Under the pieces are notes generated by a model, which worked only from the letters and a program-made list of their open reading frames with translations, was not told the DNA's origin and searched no databases. A DNA stretch of 64,000 nt from Bacteroidota bacterium (GTDB lineage Bacteria; Bacteroidota; Rhodothermia; Rhodothermales; Rubricoccaceae): NCBI GenBank assembly GCA_039821555.1, contig JBCBNX010000008.1:62001-126000 (forward strand), given 5' to 3'. Shown piece after piece: positions 38,625-47,244 of this stretch (its first letter is position 1; each line of letters begins with the position of its first letter). Position numbers and translations under genes: made by a program.

Positions 38625-39167
38625 ATGTTGCGTGCGCTGCTGATCGCCCTCTCCTTCGCCGTTGCCCCCGTCGCCTCAGCCCTCAGCGAAGCCACGCCGC
38701 CTGACTCGCTGGCGCACGCTGCCGACACGGCGTCCCTGGACTCCATCATCGCGGCGCTGTACGACGTCATCTCTGGACCGGCCGGTGAAGAGCGCGACTG
38801 GGACCGGATGCGTGCCCTCTTCCTTCCCGAAGCCCAACTCATTCCCACAGCCCACCGGCCCGACGGGTCCTACGTCCACCGTGTCATGAGCGTCGATGGC
38901 TACATCGAGAACTCCGGCCCTTGGATGCTAGAGAACGGCTTCTTCGAGGTGGAGGTCGCCCGGCAGACCGAGCAGTTCGGCGCAACGACCCACGTGTGGA
39001 GCACCTATGAGGGACGAATGACGCCGGAGGGCGAGGTTGTCCTGCGCGGCGTCAACTCGATCCAGGCGCTCTGGGACGGCACGCGCTGGTGGATCGTGAA
39101 CGTGTTCTGGTCGCCCGAGCATCCCGGCAACGAGCTCCCCGCCGCGTACCTGCCCAGCGACAGATAG
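38625..39167 (+). CDS. Exported NTF2/SnoaL-like protein
   Basis: This 180-residue product has a signal peptide (LRALLIALSFAVAPVASA) followed by a small alpha+beta domain with the SnoaL/NTF2-like pattern: a helix (SLDSIIAALYDVISGPAGEERDWDRMRALF), RVMSVDGYIEN, FGATTHVWSTYEGR and WWIVNVFWSPE. Members bind small ligands or act as enzymes, and many have no known activity. The ATG at 38625 is taken, with a GTG two codons upstream as the alternative. Its stop is 2 bases from the convergent ParA-like gene. Confidence 0.8.
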   Translation: MLRALLIALSFAVAPVASALSEATPPDSLAHAADTASLDSIIAALYDVISGPAGEERDWDRMRALFLPEAQLIPTAHRPDGSYVHRVMSVDGYIENSGPWMLENGFFEVEVARQTEQFGATTHVWSTYEGRMTPEGEVVLRGVNSIQALWDGTRWWIVNVFWSPEHPGNELPAAYLPSDR

Positions 39168-39169
39168 CG

Positions 39170-39934
39170 TCAGCCGCTGATCTCCGCGAACAGGTCCTCG
39201 AAGGCCTGCGTCAGCTTGTGGCGCGGCGCGAAGTGAACCAGCGGGGTCGCCGCCTCGTGGCTCTCGCGCATCTTGACCGAAGCCGGAAGGAGCGTGTCGA
39301 GGAGCGGCAGGTTCTCGCTGCGGAGCTCGCCCACTACACGCTGCGGCAGGTTCGCGTTCGACTGGTACTGGTTGACCACGATGCCTTCCACTTGCAGCGT
39401 TTCGTTGTGGTCGGCGCGCACCTCGGCGACCCGGTCGAGCAGTTGGTAGAGCGCCTGCCGCGAGAAGTCGTCGCAGTCGAACGGAATCAGGACGGCGTCG
39501 GCGGCGATGAGCGCGGAGAGCGAGTAGAAGTTGAACGCGGGCGCCGTGTCGATGAAGACCTCGTCGAACTCGTCGGCGACGGCATCGAGGGCGTCCCGCA
39601 GCTTGAAGATCTTGTAGCGCTGTTCCAGCTTGCCTTGAATCTCACCCAAGTCCGGCGACGATGGGAGCACGCGCAAGTAGGCAAACGGCGTCGCGCTGGC
39701 AAACGCGTCGAGGCCCTCGTTCTGGAGTCGGAACGCAAGGAACTGCTCGAAGAAGTCGGCAGCAGTGTGGGGCGGCTGGGCGCCTGCGCCGAGGAGATAC
39801 TGGCTCGCGTTGCCCTGCGGGTCGAGGTCGATCACGAGGGTGCGGCGGCCAGACGAGGCGGCCAGCGCCGCGAGGTTCACGGCGATGCTGGATTTCCCAA
39901 CCCCGCCCTTCTGGTTGAAGACGACGCGACGCAT
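39170..39934 (-). CDS. ParA-family ATPase (no ParB partner nearby)
   Basis: This 254-residue deviant Walker ATPase has KGGVGKSSIAVNLAALAA at the N-terminus, LVIDLDPQGNAS as the A' motif and VFIDTAPAFNFYSLSALIAAD as Walker B. Such proteins move chromosomes, plasmids or large protein clusters along the nucleoid or membrane. No parB, no obvious parS array and no chemotaxis or carboxysome gene is adjacent, so this is an orphan whose cargo is unknown. The ATG at 39934 gives MRRVVFNQKGG. The 5' leader is AT-rich (TTTCTTTGTCACAAC), likely its promoter. Confidence 0.9.
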   Translation of the reverse strand: MRRVVFNQKGGVGKSSIAVNLAALAASSGRRTLVIDLDPQGNASQYLLGAGAQPPHTAADFFEQFLAFRLQNEGLDAFASATPFAYLRVLPSSPDLGEIQGKLEQRYKIFKLRDALDAVADEFDEVFIDTAPAFNFYSLSALIAADAVLIPFDCDDFSRQALYQLLDRVAEVRADHNETLQVEGIVVNQYQSNANLPQRVVGELRSENLPLLDTLLPASVKMRESHEAATPLVHFAPRHKLTQAFEDLFAEISG

Positions 39935-40254
39935 ACCCTATTTGACTGATTGTTGTGACAAAGAAAGTTTACACGAGTGTCCCCCAATAGGGACGACGCT
40001 CAAGCTGAGACACGGCTGCAGACGGATGGCACCGTGCAGATGCCTCAAATATCGCTGACATACCGTGCGGAAGATGCGGCATCCATGCGGTATCCAGAGG
40101 GGATAACCCCGGCGGGCCACCGATCCAGTCATTATTTCCAGTTTGGGGGTACCACGCTTTGTCCTTTGGCGCGGTCTTCTCTATTCTCATCGTGCTTGCC
40201 GACCCTACCACCGGGCCTGCTCACCCGCCCCTCTCGTGTGTCCTTCTCTGTTCT
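39935..40254. promoter_or_regulatory. Divergent intergenic region parA / lipoprotein
   Basis: 320 bases with no coding signal. The first 45 bases are AT-rich and must hold the parA promoter on the minus strand. Near 40072-40096 a degenerate palindromic stretch (GATGCGGCATCCATGCGG) occurs. The last third is the leader of the small lipoprotein gene. Confidence 0.4.
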
Positions 40255-40710
40255 ATGCGCGTTGCCGTGCTCGTGCTGAACGCGCTCCTTCTGAGCGCGT
40301 GCGGCTATGCTGACTCCTCCTCCACGTCCGTTACCATCGCGGCTGTCACCGTCGAGACGATTCCAGAAGCTCGTGCCAACGGCACGCCGTGGGATCCGAC
40401 CAGCGCGCCAGACCTCTACATCGAGATGCAAGATGCGCTCGGCAAGGTATACCTGAGCACGTCTATTGCCGACGCGGCAAGCTTTCCGCTAGCTGCGTCT
40501 AGCCCTCCCATCGAAGTCTCGAATATTGAGCGGGACTATTTCTTCTTTGCCGTCGAGCAAGACGACGACCGTCCGGCGCGCGAGTGGGACTGGATCGGAG
40601 CAACGGGCTCGTTCTCCTTCGCCGACCTCGTCGAGGAGCGCCCCACTTCGCTCCGCCTCACCAACGAGGACGAGGCGTTTTGCCTGGAACTGGCCCTGGA
40701 GTGGGAATAG
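40255..40710 (+). CDS. Small predicted lipoprotein, paralogue of the next gene
   Basis: This 151-residue product has a lipobox ending LLLSAC (Cys near residue 16). The mature part contains ANGTPWDPTSAPDLYIEMQDALGKVYLS, then NIERDYFFFAVEQDDD, then FSFADLVEERPTSLRL. These blocks line up with the neighbouring protein starting at 40933. The alternation of APDLY, a beta-rich core and an acidic QDDD recalls a C2-like calcium-binding sandwich, but that is speculation. The ATG at 40255 is selected for its signal peptide; the open frame before it is not protein-like. Function unknown. Confidence 0.75.
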   Translation: MRVAVLVLNALLLSACGYADSSSTSVTIAAVTVETIPEARANGTPWDPTSAPDLYIEMQDALGKVYLSTSIADAASFPLAASSPPIEVSNIERDYFFFAVEQDDDRPAREWDWIGATGSFSFADLVEERPTSLRLTNEDEAFCLELALEWE

Positions 40711-40932
40711 CGCCTCCAAGATTGCAGGTGTTTCTAGAACCTCGTCGTTCCTTGTTGAGACGGCGTCTGTGGCCTTCGATGTAGTACGTCGGCATGCGCC
40801 AATTACATTTCCGCTGGCTAACTTAGAAAGCTATCCATTCTGCTGGGCTAAAGAAGGGGGCACATTAACTGCCTAGGTGGCGCGCTGATACCTGTTGCAG
40901 CACCAAACCCTGCAACTTTTGCCCACAGGCCC

Positions 40933-41409
40933 ATGCGTCCCCTCGCCACCCTTTTCCTATTCGCAAGCATAGCCTTGTCCGGCTGTGACTTTGTCTCATC
41001 CGGCTCCGACAACGACAGCGTCACCGTCACCGGCATCACCTTCGACCAGTTGCCCCTGGCTCGGGGCAACGGCAACACCTGGGACGAGGACAGTGCCCCC
41101 GACGTCTACCTGGAAATCCAAGACGCACTGGGACGGGTGTACGTAGACAGCACCGAGCCCGTCGAGATCGACCAGCTCGGCATCCGTGTTCCGGTGCAGG
41201 GCGACATCAGCAACTTGGACCGGGAGTACTTCATTTTCGTGGTGGACCAAGACGACGACGGGCGCGACGAGAACATGGGCAAGATCGCCCGCATCTCCTT
41301 CGCCGACGCCGTGAGCTCCCGGGCCTCGCGGGTCACCTTCGAGAACGAGACCGCTACGCTCAAGCTCACCCTCGACCTGCAGTACGACGACGCTCAGGAC
41401 GCCGAGTAG
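40933..41409 (+). CDS. Small predicted lipoprotein, paralogue of the previous gene
   Basis: This 158-residue product has a lipobox ALSGC (Cys18). The mature domain shows ARGNGNTWDEDSAPDVYLEIQDALGRVYVDS, ISNLDREYFIFVVDQDDD and ISFADAVSSRASRVTF, the same three blocks as the preceding lipoprotein. The mature N-terminus is Ser/Asp-rich (VSSGSDNDSV). It ends in a hairpin terminator. The pair probably arose by tandem duplication followed by strong divergence. Function unknown. Confidence 0.8.
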   Translation: MRPLATLFLFASIALSGCDFVSSGSDNDSVTVTGITFDQLPLARGNGNTWDEDSAPDVYLEIQDALGRVYVDSTEPVEIDQLGIRVPVQGDISNLDREYFIFVVDQDDDGRDENMGKIARISFADAVSSRASRVTFENETATLKLTLDLQYDDAQDAE

Positions 41410-41430
41410 ACCCCCACACACATCGTAGCA

Positions 41431-41458
41431 GGGCCGCCCTTTTCGGAGAGGGCGGCCC
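41431..41458 (+). terminator. Hairpin terminator after the lipoprotein pair
   Basis: A perfect 10-bp GC-rich stem (41431-41440 with 41449-41458) with an 8-base loop lies between the lipoprotein stop and the convergent tamB stop. The following sequence has only a weak T-run. Confidence 0.65.
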
Positions 41459-41509
41459 CGTTGACTTTGGACGAGGCCGACGGTCGGCTTCCGTAAACGC
41501 TTCAGAGTC

Positions 41510-44500
41510 TCACTGCGACTGCGCGGCGTTGTCCTGGCCCGTCTGTGCCTCGTCCACGAGCGTGCCGAGCAGGCCGGGCCACGAGGTGAATTCCGTCTGA
41601 TAGCTCAAGCCTGCCCCGTAGGCTCCGTAGGTAGTCCCGCCGATGCTCTCGCCCACGAGCAGTTCGTTCTCCCGGCGGTAGAACACCTCCAGCGACACGT
41701 CTGGAGTCAGCCTAACCTCCACGGCCACCTCGCCCTGGAAGTCTTCGTTCTGGAGCGCTTCGGAGTTATCGCGCTGGTAGACGCCCTCGCCGCGAATGAT
41801 GAGCCGCTCGTCCAGGAAGCGAAGCGCGACGCCGTAGGTCACGTCGAGCGCCTCGAAGTCGTTGCCCTGCTGGACGCCGAGCAGCACCTCCACGTTGTCG
41901 GAGGCGAGCGCCTCATTGAGGAACTGGTTGAGGCGCGTCGAGACGAGCTGCGAGAGCGACGTGTAGATCAACTCATCGGCGGTGTCACCCACCGTGCTGA
42001 TGTTGTCGGAGGGGGCGAGCAGAAACGAGTTGGTGAGCAGCACGCTGGTGGCATACTCCGCCTGCCGGTCGCCGCGGTTGAGTTCGGTGCGCAGCGCCTC
42101 GATCACGCCCGAGTCGAGCCGCTCGCCCGTGTCGAGGTCGAGGCGGAGGTCGACGAGCGGCGTGGTGACCGAACCCGAAAGGTCCATCTCAACGAGAAGG
42201 GGTACGCGCTGGCGGGCCGGGTCCTCCACGCCGGGGAGCCGCAGACCCGCAAGAGACGCCCGCGTCTCGTAGGCCGCCGCGAGGTCGAGCCGGGCATCGA
42301 CGGGGTCGCCAGTCCAGCGGAGTGTGCCGCCGGGCTGCAGCACGAAGCCTCGCGTGAAGACGTCACCGGCGGTGAATAGGTAGTCGCCGCCCTCCACGTT
42401 GAACGTGCCGAAGGTGAGGAAGCGCCCCTCGTCGATTGTGAGCTCCATGCGCCCTCGCCCCACCGCGTCGATCACGTCGCCCGTGGCGGGGTCGAGGACG
42501 AGGTGGACCGTCGATCCCGACGGGGCCTCGACGTTGAGCTGCATCTCCAGGCCGTCGAGGAAGGCGCGCTCGGTGGAGGGGCGGCGGCTGACCAGATTGC
42601 GGCGGGTCTCCGTCTCCGGGATCGCTCCCGTCGAGTCGGCGAAGACAAGGAAGCCGGTCTCCTGGGCTGGGCCGCTCGCCACGATCGGGATGAAGAGTTC
42701 GCTGTTGGGCGTCGTGCGAGCGTTGGCACTGCGCAGGAAGACGTTGTTGACCGGCCCGGTGAACGTGAGAGCCCCGCTAGCGCGGATGTCGCCATAGAAC
42801 GGCAGGGCGTCGGACTCGGCGACGTTGATGATCTGCATCTCGCGCAGCGCTCCTTCGAGGTCGAAGCTCCAGAAGCGGTAGTCGTTGAACAGGATGCTGC
42901 CCTGGGCGCGGCCGGTGCCCCCAGTCTGGTCGGTGAGCCGTACCTCGCGCAGGTGAATGCCCTCCTCGTCCACGTCTACTTCTCCGTCCAGGCCGATGGC
43001 GAGGTTGAAGCCGGGCACCCGGAAGCTGGCGTCACGCACGTCGAGATCGGCCTCAAAGAGCGGCCGCGTGAGCGCTCCGGTGATACGGCCCGTGCCCGTC
43101 CCCACGCCGGCGGCGCGGTCGAGGATACGTGGGAAGAGCCAGTCGAAGAAGAAGAGGTCGAGCTTCCGAAAGGTGGCGTCGAGGTCGTAGGCTCCGCGGG
43201 TGCGCGTGCCGTCGTCGGCGCGGCCGGGCAGCCGGAGTGTCCCTGTGATGTCGAAGTCGTTGGTTGGGACCCGCCGCGCGTCGGTCGTGCCGTCTGGATT
43301 CGGCGCGAGCGTCAGGTCTACGGCCAGGTCGGTGGTTCCCGGGCGGAACCGGCTCCGGAGGTCGATCACGCCAGCCGGGCGGCCGTCGAACAAGAACGGC
43401 GCAATGCGGAGGTCCCCCGCGAGTTCGGGCTGACCGAGCGCGGAAGGGATGGCCACGTCGCCATCGACGCGCCCGCCGAATGGCCGCGAGAGCCCCACGA
43501 AGCGCAGCACCTCGGCCAGGTCGAGGCCGCTGGCCGTCACGTAGGCCGTGTCGGTGCGGGCCGGGGAAAAGGCCCCCGTGAGCGTAAGCCGCTGCGGCGT
43601 GTCGCGCAGGGCCTCGGGGTTCACGCGTGTGAGCGTGAGCCCCTCGGTCACGATGGCATCCGTGTATAGATCGACTGTGGGCATGCCCACCCCGATGGAC
43701 GGCGCAAGCCGCCAGTGCAACAGTCCCGCGCGGAGGAAGGCCTCGTCGAACGTGACCCGGGTGGCCTCGGGCAGAACGTCGAACTCGAACGCAAGGGACG
43801 CCTCCCCCAGTGCAAGTGAGTCGGGCTGCCTACGGGCGGCCGCGTTGTAGAGCGGCCGGGCGTCGATGCGGAGCGAGCCTGCGCCGTCGCGGTAGGCAAG
43901 CGCCACAGCGGGCATCGCGAGCATCTGCTTGCCCAGCCGGACGCTGTCCGCTCGCGCGTTGAGCGTCAGGTGCGTCCGGTCGGTGAGCGTAGCGCCGTAG
44001 CGGCTGCGTACCTCAAGTCGGGTCGCGAGGGCCTCCGTGCGCAGCGGGCCTGCCGCCATCGCTTCGTTGCGCGCGGCGAGGTCGAGCGCGAGGCTGTCCG
44101 TGCCGATCACCCCTTCGACGGTGAGCGCCGTCCCTGCGGCGACCGTGGGCAAGCCCGGGACAAACGCCCGCAGGCTGTCGGGGCGGCGCAGCGTGGCCGT
44201 GAGCCGGACCGGGCGCAACGGTTGGGATACCACGTCGCCCAGGGTGTCTTCAGGCGCGGCGGTGGCGGGGTCGAACATGCGCGCCTTGCGCCGCTCAGCG
44301 TCCACCGTGCGGGTCAGCCCCTGCTGCCAGTGCTGGCCGAGGACCACGAGGTCGCTCAGGCCCACTTCACCGTTGAAGGTCACGTCGGCGAGGTCACTGC
44401 GGAGTGCGAGGCGTGGTGAAGCCGCCGCGCCGACATCTGGCGGGGCAATGGTGAGCGTGAGTCGCTCCGTGGCGATGCGCCGGAGGCTGTCTCCGAGTTG

Positions 44501-46357
44501 CACCGAGGCGTCGGCCAACGTCGCGTCGAGGTCGACGCGGAGCGTAGCCAGCGAGGTGCCCGCCCCGTCGAGGCGAAGCTGCCCGGTCACGCTCGTGCGC
44601 GGGGCATCCGCATAGAACGCCTGCACGTCGAGCGCCCGCACGTCGGCGTCCAACTGGTAGGCGAGCGCTGGGGTGCCGAGCCCTTCGACAGCCCCCGTGG
44701 CGTTCAGGATGCTCCCTGCCCGCTGCGCGAAGGCCCGCCCCTCAATGCGTCGTCCATCAACACGTTGCCCACCCAAACGTTGCCCTCCGATGCGGAGCGT
44801 GGTGGCTAGCGTGTCAGCGGCAATTGCCCCGGCCCGCACCTCGGCGAGCATTGCTGTGACGCCCAGCACCGCGTCCGTGGAGTCGGCGATCGAGCGCAGC
44901 GCGGCGCGTCCGGTGAGCCCACCCGCGAGGTCAGCGCGCTGCAACACACCGCCCACGTCCACCGCGACCAGGTCGAGATCGGCCTGCCAGACGGGTTGTG
45001 CGCCAGGCGCGAGCGTGAGCATCCCTACCACGGTCGCCGTGCCCATCTGGTCGGTGGCAACGTTGACGTCGGCCTCTACGTCGATCCGGGTGCCGCCTGC
45101 GCCACGCGTCAAAGCGAGGTCGGCGTCGCCGCGCAGCCGGACGGGCCCAATGTGAGTGTAGTCGGGCAGGACGAGGTCGGGCAGCAGCGCTTCTGCGTCG
45201 GCCTGCCGGACGACCACGCGACTCAGCCGCAGCGAGGCGTTCCGGACGGCGTCCGTGAGCGCCAGGCGGCCGTCCGCCTCGATGCGGGTCGCCCCGCGCT
45301 GGACGCGCAGCGTACGGAGGGCGAGATCGCCGAACGTCCCCTCCGCGTCCAGGTCGAGGGCGAGCGTCTCGGCGAGCGGGCTCGCTGGCACGACGCGGCG
45401 CACCTCGTCTAGGTCGATCTGCTCCGCAGCCAACCGGACATCCACGAGGTGGTCAGCACGGGGCACGGCGGCAAGCGCGCGGTCGTCGGGGGACTCGATT
45501 ACGGCAAAGCCGGTCAGGCGCGTGCCCTCGGCGCGAGTCTCGCCCGTGATCAGCCGGAGGTCGTCGAGTGCCCTCCGCGACGAGTCCAGCCGCACGGTGC
45601 CTTCGAGATCCACGATGCGTAGGGGCAGCGTGGGCATTCGTGCGGCGAGACGCTTCACTTCGATCTGTTGGCTCTCGGGCGTCCAGGCAAGCGCACCCCG
45701 CAGGTCGAGGTCGCGGATTTCGGTCTGGGTGACATCGAACAGCGTGCCGTTGGCAACGATGGCGGGGGGCTCCCCGTCGCGCGTGGTCACGAGTGCGCCA
45801 CCGAGCACCTCGATGTCGGCAGAGCGAATGGTCACCGGCGGCGGGGGCTCCGACGAGGGCACCTTCGGTGCTAGCGCAGCGAGCAGATTCCACGTCCCAG
45901 CGCTGTCCCGGTGCATGGTGGCACGCGGGTGGACGAGCAGCACCTCGTCAATCTCGATCTCGCCGCGGGTGAGCAACGGCCACCACTTGGGGCGCACCAC
46001 AACGGAGTCGATGGACGCAACGGTGACTCCGTCCGCGTCATAGAGCGCGAGGTCGGTCGCGTAGAGGTCGAAGAGCAAGTTGCCAGTCAGTTCGCCAATG
46101 GCGAGACGGCCTTGTAGCTCGCGCTCAACGAAGCGCTCCACTTGGTCGCGCAGACCATCGCGCCCGACCTGCGTCCGGGTCAGCGCCACGACGGCAAGGC
46201 CAAGCACCACGACCGCGACGGCGACAGCGCGCAGGAGCGCGCGGGGTACGGAGAGCAGTCGTGACAACGTGGGACGGGCCTCGGCGAGGAGAACGAGCGA
46301 GCGCAGGATGGTCAGAAGGGCAGCAATAAGCCGCCGCGTCAACCCGTGAGGTAGCAC
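41510..46357 (-). CDS. tamB: TamB family translocation/assembly protein
   Basis: At 1615 residues this is the longest gene in the window. An N-terminal membrane anchor (AVAVAVVVLGLAVVALT) is followed by an AsmA-like start (GELTGNLLFDLYATDLALYD) and a very long run of beta repeats. The TamB/DUF490 domain forms the last 400 residues (LSQLVSTRLNQFLNEAL, GVQQGNDFEALDVTYGVALRFLDERLIIRGEG). TamB spans the periplasm as a lipid-conducting or protein-assembly groove between the two membranes. The start is a GTG at 46357. No TamA/BamA-type gene is adjacent. The extreme GC of this gene creates many open frames on the other strand, all discounted. Confidence 0.9.
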   Translation of the reverse strand: MLPHGLTRRLIAALLTILRSLVLLAEARPTLSRLLSVPRALLRAVAVAVVVLGLAVVALTRTQVGRDGLRDQVERFVERELQGRLAIGELTGNLLFDLYATDLALYDADGVTVASIDSVVVRPKWWPLLTRGEIEIDEVLLVHPRATMHRDSAGTWNLLAALAPKVPSSEPPPPVTIRSADIEVLGGALVTTRDGEPPAIVANGTLFDVTQTEIRDLDLRGALAWTPESQQIEVKRLAARMPTLPLRIVDLEGTVRLDSSRRALDDLRLITGETRAEGTRLTGFAVIESPDDRALAAVPRADHLVDVRLAAEQIDLDEVRRVVPASPLAETLALDLDAEGTFGDLALRTLRVQRGATRIEADGRLALTDAVRNASLRLSRVVVRQADAEALLPDLVLPDYTHIGPVRLRGDADLALTRGAGGTRIDVEADVNVATDQMGTATVVGMLTLAPGAQPVWQADLDLVAVDVGGVLQRADLAGGLTGRAALRSIADSTDAVLGVTAMLAEVRAGAIAADTLATTLRIGGQRLGGQRVDGRRIEGRAFAQRAGSILNATGAVEGLGTPALAYQLDADVRALDVQAFYADAPRTSVTGQLRLDGAGTSLATLRVDLDATLADASVQLGDSLRRIATERLTLTIAPPDVGAAASPRLALRSDLADVTFNGEVGLSDLVVLGQHWQQGLTRTVDAERRKARMFDPATAAPEDTLGDVVSQPLRPVRLTATLRRPDSLRAFVPGLPTVAAGTALTVEGVIGTDSLALDLAARNEAMAAGPLRTEALATRLEVRSRYGATLTDRTHLTLNARADSVRLGKQMLAMPAVALAYRDGAGSLRIDARPLYNAAARRQPDSLALGEASLAFEFDVLPEATRVTFDEAFLRAGLLHWRLAPSIGVGMPTVDLYTDAIVTEGLTLTRVNPEALRDTPQRLTLTGAFSPARTDTAYVTASGLDLAEVLRFVGLSRPFGGRVDGDVAIPSALGQPELAGDLRIAPFLFDGRPAGVIDLRSRFRPGTTDLAVDLTLAPNPDGTTDARRVPTNDFDITGTLRLPGRADDGTRTRGAYDLDATFRKLDLFFFDWLFPRILDRAAGVGTGTGRITGALTRPLFEADLDVRDASFRVPGFNLAIGLDGEVDVDEEGIHLREVRLTDQTGGTGRAQGSILFNDYRFWSFDLEGALREMQIINVAESDALPFYGDIRASGALTFTGPVNNVFLRSANARTTPNSELFIPIVASGPAQETGFLVFADSTGAIPETETRRNLVSRRPSTERAFLDGLEMQLNVEAPSGSTVHLVLDPATGDVIDAVGRGRMELTIDEGRFLTFGTFNVEGGDYLFTAGDVFTRGFVLQPGGTLRWTGDPVDARLDLAAAYETRASLAGLRLPGVEDPARQRVPLLVEMDLSGSVTTPLVDLRLDLDTGERLDSGVIEALRTELNRGDRQAEYATSVLLTNSFLLAPSDNISTVGDTADELIYTSLSQLVSTRLNQFLNEALASDNVEVLLGVQQGNDFEALDVTYGVALRFLDERLIIRGEGVYQRDNSEALQNEDFQGEVAVEVRLTPDVSLEVFYRRENELLVGESIGGTTYGAYGAGLSYQTEFTSWPGLLGTLVDEAQTGQDNAAQSQ

Positions 46358-46713
46358 GACGGTTCGTGAGCGGTGTCAAATTCCTAGGCATCCCGCCCCC
46401 TTCGTGCACAGAGTGCCCTGTCTACCATGGTAGGCACGTGCCGATTGGTGCTGCTTGCACATTCACGCTCCGGCGGTGCAGAACGAGGTGGATTGAGTTC
46501 AGAATCACCAAGCGTACACCGAGGCTGCGGTCGCCGTCGCCTGCCTGCGACTTGCTGGAATCGGAAAGGCGTGGTCGCAATCCGACGGGGTGATTGGGCC
46601 TCTCTCGTGTAGCGTCAGAGGACTAGCCCCGCCGTGAATGCCACGGAATGTCACTTGCCCTGTAGCGGATCTACTACACCTCACCCCACGCCCCTTCTCT
46701 CCCACCCTGACGC
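46358..46713. other. Divergent intergenic region tamB / pseudopilin-like cluster
   Basis: 356 bases with no protein-like frame. A 12-bp palindrome CTACCATGGTAG lies at 46422-46433. Promoters for both directions must be here, but I see no clean consensus. Confidence 0.4.
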
Positions 46714-47190
46714 ATGGGCCAGCAGCAACTTCTTCTCCTCGTCCTCAGCATCGTCATCGTCGGCTTGGCGGTTGTGTCCGGCATCGAGACCTTCGACGAT
46801 GGGTTTCGCAAATCTCGCAAAGACAACGCCATCGTAGCAGCGATGGAGTATATGTCACCGATCCAAGCGTGGGTCGATAAACCCACGGCCCTGGGAGGAG
46901 GAGGCGGGACGCTCGGGACGTTCAACATCGAGAGGTTGGGCCTCCGCGCCGATGGGACGTGTGTGCTGAGCGGCCGTCAGTATGTGCGACTTTCCGACGG
47001 ATCGCAGCTGTCGATTGGCTCGGAGGGCACGCCCTTCATCGTGTGGTTCCCGAATGGCGACTGCGAGTCGAACTGGAACGGCGCCTGGGAATTTCACCTG
47101 ATGGTGACCGCCGGCAGCCAGATCGACTTTGTGCAGTGCGAGACGACTACGAGCTACAGCTGGTCGACGAATAGCTGCCCTGCCTGGTAG
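46714..47190 (+). CDS. Pseudopilin-like membrane-anchored protein (GspG-like position)
   Basis: This 158-residue product begins MGQQQLLLLVLSIVIVGLAVVSGIETF, a hydrophobic helix directly at the N-terminus with no basic n-region. An amphipathic stretch (RKSRKDNAIVAAMEYMSPIQAW) follows, then a Gly-rich turn (GGGGGTLGTF) and a small C-terminal beta domain with three cysteines. This layout is that of a major pseudopilin, and the MGQQQLLL start recalls proteins of other Bacteroidota genomes (unverified memory). There is no G-[FM]TxxE cleavage site for prepilin peptidase. It is the first of five co-directional genes. Confidence 0.65.
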   Translation: MGQQQLLLLVLSIVIVGLAVVSGIETFDDGFRKSRKDNAIVAAMEYMSPIQAWVDKPTALGGGGGTLGTFNIERLGLRADGTCVLSGRQYVRLSDGSQLSIGSEGTPFIVWFPNGDCESNWNGAWEFHLMVTAGSQIDFVQCETTTSYSWSTNSCPAW

Positions 47191-47244
47191 GATCTCCCCA
47201 TCTCACGCGTTGGCGCTAGTTTGGAGTGGTCTACCCGCTACCTC

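Noticed and set aside
46422..46433. 12-bp palindrome CTACCATGGTAG as an operator
   Set aside because: A single short palindrome with no second copy in the window and no regulator gene next to it.
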